Below, one piece after another: positions 57,638-64,000 of a stretch of 64,000 nt of DNA (its first letter is position 1; every line of letters begins with the position of its first letter). This stretch comes from Oegoconia quadripuncta (taxonomy: Eukaryota; Arthropoda; Insecta; Lepidoptera; Autostichidae), in contig OX438750.1 of assembly GCA_949316235.1 (NCBI GenBank), positions 3,610,501 to 3,674,500 on the forward strand, given 5' to 3'. The notes under the pieces were generated by a model, which was not told where the DNA came from, ran no database searches, and was given only the letters and a program-made list of their open reading frames with translations. Both the position numbers and the translations under genes were made by a program.

Positions 57638-58683
57638 TCAATCCAGGTGACATTTCTTTACATGGTCCATCATCCTATACCTCCGAAGAAACAATTGCCC
57701 ACATATGTTACAGGGAATTTTCTTACTATCGTCGTGTCTAACTTTATGTCTTTTGAGTATGGTCGCAGAGTAAAATCCTTCATTACAATATTCGCATACG
57801 TGTGGTTTTTCTCCGGTATGATAGCGAGCAGTATGTTCCTGTAAAGGTCGCGAAGATGGGAATGTTTTACCGCATATTTCACATTTGTATTCTTCCGTGT
57901 GCATCCGTTTAAAATGTTGATACAAAATTGCGGGATAATCAAACACATCCTTACATTCAGGACATTTAAATTCTTTCTTCGGTTTACTATGAACTTTAAC
58001 TAAATGTTCGAGTTTCGGTTTCGTGTGCAAAAAGCGCTCATCGCATAAGTGACATTTTAGTGGTAAACATTCCTTATTTTTTTTGATGTGCTCTTTCTGT
58101 TCTTCTAAAGTCAAGAAGACTGTTTTGCAACGAGAACATGAAAACGGCACTTTCGGCCGATGTTTTAAAACATGATTCTGCAACCCACCTAGGGATTCGA
58201 AATTACTTCCACAAAACTCACAAAAAAATCTAGAAAAGTGTGAAGCTGTGTGTTTGCAAAGTTGATTGACGTAGTGGAATTTCTTCGCACACACAATGCA
58301 TTCGTAACGATCAACTATGTCCAATTTTACTGGACATAAACCTAAGCCGATGTCAACGTCAATGTTCAGATCGTGGACATCATCTAAATGCTTTGCTAGA
58401 CTTTCTGTAGTTGAGAATTTTTTTAAACAATGTTTGCAACTCAAGTTGGTGATGTCCACGCGCATCAGTGCAAAACTGCGGGACTTAACAACCGCAGTCT
58501 TGTCGACGTTCCGGTGTTCCGCATCCATATGTTCTCTAAACAGGGCGGCATCGGTGAAAGTAGATGCGCAGAAAAAGCACCGCATGTTGTAGCGACCTTG
58601 GTCGAACACATACGCCGTTGAGTTGTTTAATACAATAACGGCGTTTTGTTGAACAGCGTCGAGCCCGCCATCTTGCTTTAGGT
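57638..58683 (-). CDS. ZE18: C2H2 zinc-finger terminal exon, 10 fingers
   Basis: 347 codons behind TTTTCTTTTCTAG|AC. LKQDGGLDAVQQNAVIVLNN opens the exon. The frame extends 25 codons upstream of the first TTG, to the acceptor. Ten fingers as in ZE17; finger 5 ends KKNKEC (C2HC). YHTGEKPHVC is the one fully canonical TGEKP linker in the window. Finger 10 (CNICGQLFLRRYRMMDH) ends abruptly as KKCHLD-stop, three residues after its last ligand. A CR1-like LINE begins 44 nt after the stop, so the native 3' UTR has been displaced and the mRNA may use the LINE's poly(A) signals. Confidence 0.92.
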
Positions 58684-59340
58684 CTAGAAAAGAAAATAAT
58701 TCGTTTCCAATTCGGCTTTACTGAGTAAAAGATCGATCGAAAATGTTTGAAAATCTTGGGAAGTTTTCTATACTGGGCAACAGCTTTAAGTGGCACGGAA
58801 TTCAATCCGCGAGACTCAACCAGAGATTGACGCTGCGGCTAAGGACGTGTTTTGTCTTTTTTCATTGAATTATGAATTTTTTTTTACTTGACATTATGCT
58901 GATATTTAAGTAAATACAAATGCATAATAAGACTGTTCTTGTTATAGCGAAGATTATAAATATTCGGTTGACGAATATTTCATTACAGCAAATATAAAAT
59001 CGTGAGCAGAACCAAAAATTAGAAAAGAAGACTTTTTAATGATGATCCGCAAGTATTGCCAATACAAGCCATAACCTAAATAAATATTTGGACGGTGTTC
59101 AACTTCATTGCTATCTTCAGCATTGGTCGCTTTTAACAGTTGGTGGTAAAATTCATTACCATTGAAATTAGACAAAGAAGTTAGAAATCGTTTTGGTGAC
59201 GGAGAAATGTTGCATCTCGTTTTGAGAAAATACCAAACCACTCGTTTATTAGTGTATTATCTTATCTTAGTTTGTAATGTTTCATTCACGATTGACCACA
59301 AATGTACACGCAGACGGGAACATGCGCGTACTTTTATGCA
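58684..59340. other. no recognisable feature
   Basis: Upstream flank of ZE18. AT-rich; no promoter, exon or repeat recognised. Confidence 0.4.
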
Positions 59341-59545
59341 CTCGTACTTCTAGGGGGTTGTAACTGAAAACCAGTGTTTCGCTCTTTAAGTGATGTGCCA
59401 CACTGAGTTATAACCCATTTGTGCTACTGCGGCACACACTCGCTCTTTATATTTTCTATTCTTTACTTTTATTTGTAATTTCAAAATTGTATAGTTGTGT
59501 GAACGCAGTGGCGTAAATAAATGCTTTATCTATCTATCTAATGTC
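59340..59545. repeat. dispersed LINE-tail-like repeat ending in (TCTA)n
   Basis: 'agtgatgtgccacactgagttataacccatttgtgctactgcggcacacactcgc' runs into 'aataaatgctttatctatctatcta', the form of a LINE 3' end with a tetranucleotide tail. A partial echo ('ggagtgactgaaaaccagcg') lies at 59736. Confidence 0.45.
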
Positions 59546-59841
59546 AGTAGGGTGATATTTCTATATATGATCCAGTAATATTAATTCAAATCAGACCATT
59601 AATTTAATATGAAACCTTATGTTGTCTACTTAGCCCAAAATACAAACAGAAAAACCAATTTGTTATTTGTGTGTAACTCAATCCGTATGTCATTGAAAGC
59701 CCTCCACAACTAACTCCCAGCATCTTAGGGAGAAGGGAGTGACTGAAAACCAGCGCTACTCGAGAACATGTTCTCGACTTTTGCCTAATAACAATACCTA
59801 AGTATACTAATCTGATTCTACAGATAATTTTTTTTTATATA

Positions 59842-60104
59842 CACCGTGTAACGGTTAAGTGTAGTCATATTTTAAGGGCTTGTTCTACCCATCAATACGA
59901 ACAACTTTTACTATGGGGGCAACTTCGAAATCGCGAAAAAAAAATGAGCTGTTCCATAGAAAATTTCAATAACCTCCCGATGCAATGTATGAAACAGCTG
60001 ATTTTTTTTTCGCGATTTCGAAGTTGCCCCCATAGTAAAAGTTGTTCGTATTGATGGGTAGAACAAGCCCTTAAAATATGACTACACTTAACCGTTACAC
60101 CCTG
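59842..60104. mobile_element. TA-flanked palindromic MITE
   Basis: Arms of about 115 bp, CACCGTGTAACGGTTAAGTG inward and its mirror CACTTAACCGTTACACCCTG, are almost perfect inverted repeats around a 35-bp centre ('aatttcaataacctcccgatgc'). TA flanks both ends. No coding capacity. Confidence 0.85.
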
Positions 60105-60390
60105 TATATAAATAATTTATAACTAAGGAAACCGATTTAGAGTACCTACATCTATATACATAATGATTGTTGTGACTTTGTTATTAGAGCAATAAAAAGC
60201 ATTTGTATTTGTAATGCATGACAATACTTACTACAGTTGCCCACTTCTTGTTGTCATCATTACAATAGGCATTGATTATAAGTGACATTTACCTCTCTCC
60301 GAAGTGATAACGCGCTGTTAGATCTGCGAGAGTTCGAGTAGCAGGAAATATAGTATCATCGTATATTCTATGTTTGAAGTTATCAGTTCT

Positions 60391-60710
60391 AAGGCCCGTA
60401 TTAATAAACCATTCTCAAGATTGAGAACAGTCTTGTGACCGTTCTCAAGTAAATAAACCTAACTTGAGGCCTGAAACGCACGTGAATGCTCAAGCAGTAC
60501 TCACTTCAGAGTTTCACGTATTAATAAATGAAACTCAAGACTATCATTCATGCGCCGTTGAGGCGAATTCTTGAGAAGTGATCTCAGCTGAGTAGACCTC
60601 AAGGTTTATAAATTAACATGGAGCTTGAGATAACGTCAACTGCTTAAGACGCATCTCGTGTAATACAGCCTCAAGACGTATATTGAGAATGGTTTATTAA
60701 TACGGGCCTA
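60391..60710. mobile_element. foldback MITE, second copy of the 33352 family
   Basis: The ends 'aaggcccgtattaataaaccattctcaagattgagaac' and 'gagaatggtttattaatacgggcct' are inverted. The order of inner blocks is the reverse of 33352-33721, so the two copies lie in opposite orientations. Confidence 0.75.
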
Positions 60711-60754
60711 TGTTACGGTTTGTCTATTGATGGATGGCCACTTGTGCCATTTTC

Positions 60755-60950
60755 ATAAGTGTTTACGTGCTTAAGAAGACACATTAAACAGTCGATCCCG
60801 ATTGTTTTCAAATGAAGGCAGTAGTTAAGCCAAGTTGGTGGCCTACAGGGACGGTTTCAAAACACTACCTGTTAGGTAGCCACTGTCCTGACAAATCCAT
60901 TAATCCTCACTGGACCAGAGTGGCGAATTATGGGCCGTCTGTAATTAGTC
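60755..60950 (+). mobile_element. 5S-headed SINE body, head lost
   Basis: 'gtgtttacgtgctta', 'cacattaaacagtcgatcccgattgtttt', 'aatgaaggcagt' and 'aagccaagttggtggcctacagg' match 13205-13300 in order. Confidence 0.6.
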
Positions 60951-61137
60951 AGTCGCTTCTAGAGAAGAAAATATATTTTGCAACGACTACTAGAATGTTT
61001 CACGCCGTGTTTAAAAAATTTGGTGGCGAACAACTACCACAAATTTACAAATAATAATTGAAAAATGGTTAGCTGTAGGTAGAGCTGATTCAGTCTATGA
61101 AATATCAAAGATCATAAAACTCCTTTATAACAAACAG

Positions 61138-61475
61138 TATCCAGTTTTACTGGATACAAGCCTAGACCTAACGCAATAAATTCCCTGCCAGACTTTCTAT
61201 TGAAAAACAAATTCGAACAATGTATACAACGCATGTTAATGACGTCTACGCATGTTGTGCTTAACTTGCGTGACGTAACCTACCCCCAGGTCCTGGTAAC
61301 CTTTTACCGTTCAATATCCATGTTCTCTCTAAACACGACACACTCTAGACACGATGAATACACACGATGCTGCCCATCGATAAAATACATTTACAAGCAA
61401 AACACTCCATGAATCTTGTAGTTGCTCAATACGCCGTTGAGTTGTTCAATGAAGAAAACCGCAATGGAATTCTAA
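61138..61475 (-). pseudogene. dead zinc-finger exon fragment (ZE17/18-like N-terminal part)
   Basis: Colinear with 58310-58660: 'tccagttttactggataca.gcctag', 'ttccctgccagactttct', 'tgttaatgacgtctacgc', 'ccatgttctctctaaac' and 'caatacgccgttgagttgttcaat'. This covers the signature motif and fingers 1-3. Deletions, frameshifts and missing Cys/His codons make it non-coding, and nothing of fingers 4-10 is seen. Confidence 0.8.
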
Positions 61476-61636
61476 TAACATTAAAATTGTCTTCTTGTTT
61501 CAGGAGTAGATAATAAAAGATATTCGATTCTAGAGAAACCTAACTCGGCCATTTGATGAAACTAAGATTGGATAAGTCGCTAAAGATTAGGTAGGACTTT
61601 CGATTTATACATAATATTTTTGTATTAAAACAAATT

Positions 61637-61642
61637 TTTATT
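61637..61642 (-). promoter_or_regulatory. poly(A) signal overlapping the ZE19 stop codon
   Basis: The minus strand reads ACT CAA TAA AAA: AATAAA (61637-61642) contains the whole TAA stop (61638-61640). A minimal 3' UTR is implied. Confidence 0.65.
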
Positions 61643-62704
61643 GAGTCTTAGGATCATCAACACAAATATCTGGATGACTTCTCACTAAATGCTGATTCAA
61701 TCGGTCTTTTCTATGAAAGGAACGGGTGCAATATTTACAAAACAATTTCTTGCTGGCGTCGTGTATAGCAGAGTGTCGTTTAAGGCTAAGACTGCTGTGA
61801 AAACTCGCCTCGCACACTTTACATTTAAACGGCCTCTCGTCTGTATGGTACCGACGTACGTGGTCTTCCAAAAACTGAGCAGTTGGGAAAGTCTTCTCGC
61901 AGTGTTGACATTTGTTCTCGTCTGTATGTTTCGCTCTAAAGTGTGTGTAGAACAACGAACGGTAAACAAAAGCCCTATCGCATTTCGTGCACTTATATAA
62001 CTTCTTCGGTTGGCCGTGTACTTCCTCTAGATGGATATTCCGCTTCTCAATATGCGAGAATCGTTCTTTACATAAGGGACATTTTAAGGGGCGGCACGCA
62101 TTGTTCTTCTCGTGGTGATCTTTCCTCGCCGCCGCTGACCCAAACGGCTGCTTGCAACGTTTGCAAGTATATTTAGCATTCGCGTCGTGACTGACTACGT
62201 GCACTCTGAGCCCACCTAGCGTTTCAAAATTCTTACCGCAAATCTCACAGATGTGGGAGCAGTAATGCGCACCAGTATGTCGGTAGAGCTGAAATAGTCC
62301 TATAAACTTTTTCGAACACACCAGACATTCTAAGCGTTCTTTATCGAGTTTCAGCGGCACCAAGCCCAGGTTCTGGCTCATATCTACATTTAGTCCGTGC
62401 GCTTCATTCAGGTGTCTCGCTAGACTTTCTAGAGTCGAAAATAGTCTTGCGCATTTTTTACACCGAAGGTTTGTGATGTCCACTCTTGTCAGAGACTGGT
62501 CGTATTGTTTAAGAACGCTTTTGTCTTTATCTAGGTGTATTTTATCCATATGTTCTCGGAACAGGGTGGGGTCTAGGAACCGTGAAGAGCAGTAAGAGCA
62601 GCGAATAGTGTTGTGGCCCTGATGAAAAGGGTATGCCGTTGACTGGTTGAGTATTATCGTGGCGTTCATCCTCGCGGGGTCCGCAGCTTCCTCTTGGTCT
62701 ATGT
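61638..62704 (-). CDS. ZE19: C2H2 zinc-finger terminal exon, 10 fingers
   Basis: 354 codons behind TGTCTTTTCTAG|AC. An acidic start (IDQEEAADPAR) leads to RMNATIILNQSTAYPFHQG. Ten fingers: finger 5 is C2HC (HEKNNAC), finger 6 CPLCKERFSH, and YHTDERPFKC lies between fingers 8 and 9. Finger 10 (CKYCTRSFHRKDRLNQH) is followed by VRSHPDICVDDPKTQ. It groups with ZE17 and ZE18 on the linker region LGLVPLKLD between fingers 2 and 3 but is more diverged. It is the most upstream intact exon here; the constant 5' exon should lie beyond it. Confidence 0.93.
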
Positions 62705-63035
62705 CTAGAAAAGACAATAATTCAATTCCTCAATTCTTGCAACTATCTTGTAACTGCTTACTGGTCAGTGACTGTATTGATACAAATTAGGAGGTGTTTT
62801 TGATTGTGTCACGCAAGGTTTATTTAACCGTCAATTAGAATGATCAAACGCAGACGTTAAAATACATTTTAGTGAGATATTTAATTAAATATAAAGTGCG
62901 AATCATCAGTTAAAATATTAGCACCATAAATCAAACAAAGATTTAAAACAACTACATTGAGATCTCAAGGTAGGTTGAATAAAAAAAATTGTTATAGACA
63001 TATAAAAAATTTAATAATTTAACTTTCACAATACA
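62705..63035. other. no recognisable feature
   Basis: Intron upstream of ZE19. The 30 nt next to the acceptor resemble those before ZE17 and ZE18. Confidence 0.4.
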
Positions 63036-63039
63036 TGCT

Positions 63040-63790
63040 ATCCGTCTAGAGTAAAAAACTTCGAGGTGATGTCTTTGAACACTAAGACTATGTCTAACGA
63101 CAAACAATCGATTGCAAATAGCACACGTGTTCCTTAGATTATCGTACATAACGGTGTAATATAAGTTCTGCCATCCATAAAAGACTTAGTGCACCCACTT
63201 CACCGGAATGTAGGTACTCTGGACCTTTGTTTTTTGTAGTTTCTGGCTTATTTTCAACGTACTGACACATTAAATAGTCGGTGTGTGTCTCCTTGAAGTG
63301 CACTGTGCAAGTAAAGAGAAAGCAGCGAACAAAAATTTGCTCGCATTCACAGCATGAATATGATACCATGTGCTCTTGTACTGTTCCCGTGCAACTTATT
63401 TAATCATTCTTTAAAATTTTGGATTAATATCGAAGCCACCGTTTATTTGTTCGTAGTTCTTCTTGGCTTCCAAGCTTGAGAACTGCTTCTTGCGTGTTCT
63501 GCACATATACTTGAAGTGGAATGATTATATAGAATATGATTTCCAAGGCCCCTCGAAGCCGCTGCTACAAGTGTCACAAATCTTTCCAGGAAAATGGGTG
63601 CCGGAATGACGTGATAGTTGAGCGAAAGCCGGAAATACACCAAATGATCCTAATCGAGTTTCCATTGGTACCAAACCCGAGACATTCGGACAAATCAATA
63701 TCAAGTTTATGTTCGTCAAACAAATGTTTTGCTAAATCCTTTGAAAATGACCAAACTTTATGTTCTATCTCCACGCCTCAACGAGTAATT
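63040..63790 (-). pseudogene. dead zinc-finger exon (ZE17-19-like), whole length
   Basis: Minus-strand pieces appear in the right order across three frames. FSKDLAKHLFDEHKLDIDLS (finger 2 and the spacer) is at 63680-63760, and AQLSRHSGTHFPGKICDTCS (fingers 3-4) at 63550-63640. YSCCECEQIF with HFKETHTD (finger 7) is at 63290-63365. A last-finger echo CAICNRLFVVRHSL is at 63060-63130. Frameshifts and deletions separate them, and fingers 5, 6, 8 and 9 are mostly gone. It shows that the array extends past ZE19. Confidence 0.75.
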
Positions 63791-64000
63791 TTAATTGTCT
63801 TATCCCTGACATTTGTTTTATCTGCAACTAATTAAATTTTTATTCTATTTTTCATTATTGATAGTAAAGCATACTTCATTACACTACTATTTTGATCAGT
63901 ACCACTGCTGGTATGCGTTGGTGGCACGTGAAGGAGGTTAGGAGTAAGTTTGATGCTTTATGGCTGCCGAATTATCAGCATTGGAATGTTTTGTATGCGA

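Noticed and set aside
2464..62704. Nineteen independent single-exon zinc-finger genes starting at the first Met of each frame
   Set aside because: Several frames have no ATG near the start, all are open through an acceptor in the same phase, and gaps of 42-278 nt leave no room for promoters.
1..64000. CRISPR array, bacterial operon or phage features
   Set aside because: No direct-repeat/spacer pattern. Spliced coding exons, poly(A) signals and SINE/LINE repeats show eukaryotic DNA.
1..64000. Plus-strand frames opposite the zinc-finger exons
   Set aside because: They are antisense shadows of the zinc-finger codons without any domain of their own.

Overview
The window looks like a lepidopteran (moth or butterfly) nuclear chromosome. 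It is AT-rich and intron-bearing, and its interspersed repeats are of kinds familiar from Lepidoptera: tRNA-headed SINEs, a 5S-rRNA-headed SINE, CR1/Jockey-type LINE tails, and TA-flanked foldback MITEs. The species cannot be named from this sequence.

The dominant content is a minus-strand array of 19 large coding exons, called ZE1 to ZE19 here in order of increasing coordinate (ZE19 is first in transcription order). Each encodes 7-12 C2H2 zinc fingers and carries its own stop codon. Each open frame runs back to a polypyrimidine-AG splice acceptor, and in all 19 the acceptor is in the same phase (phase 1: two exon bases complete a codon begun upstream). No constant 5' exon, N-terminal domain or promoter was recognised. 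Several neighbours are too close for independent genes: only 42, 42, 98, 144, 183 and 278 nt separate a stop codon from the next acceptor. The simplest reading is one transcription unit whose shared 5' exon(s) lie beyond the right edge (>64000), with 19 or more alternative 3'-terminal exons. That is the arrangement of Drosophila lola and mod(mdg4). The shared exon is an inference; phase, spacing and stops are seen directly.

Neighbouring exons form sequence subfamilies, as expected from local tandem duplication: ZE2-3; ZE4-6; ZE7-8 plus a dead third copy; ZE11-12 (12 fingers, first module duplicated); ZE13-16; ZE17-19 plus two dead copies. All share an N-terminal signature, roughly [RK]xNAxxILxxSTAxPF[RK], just before finger 1. 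All but ZE7-9, ZE11 and ZE12 carry a TGEK-like linker between fingers 8 and 9. ZE7 and ZE8 stop before those fingers and carry a consensus splice donor 13 nt after the stop.

Region by region. 1-2463: a pogo/Tigger remnant and repeat fragments. 2464-11556: ZE1-ZE4. 11.6-16.7 kb: SINE/LINE debris and a dead exon piece. 16.7-25.4 kb: ZE5-ZE9. 25.4-36 kb: MITEs, a PIF/Harbinger fragment, ZE10, SINEs and a LINE 3' end. 36-40.4 kb: ZE11-ZE13, tightly packed. 40.4-48.5 kb: a LINE with a 603-codon reverse-transcriptase ORF, and a 1.0 kb foldback element with 268-bp arms. 48.5-62.7 kb: ZE14-ZE19 with a CR1-like LINE piece immediately behind ZE18. 62.7-64 kb: a decayed exon, so the array probably continues rightward.
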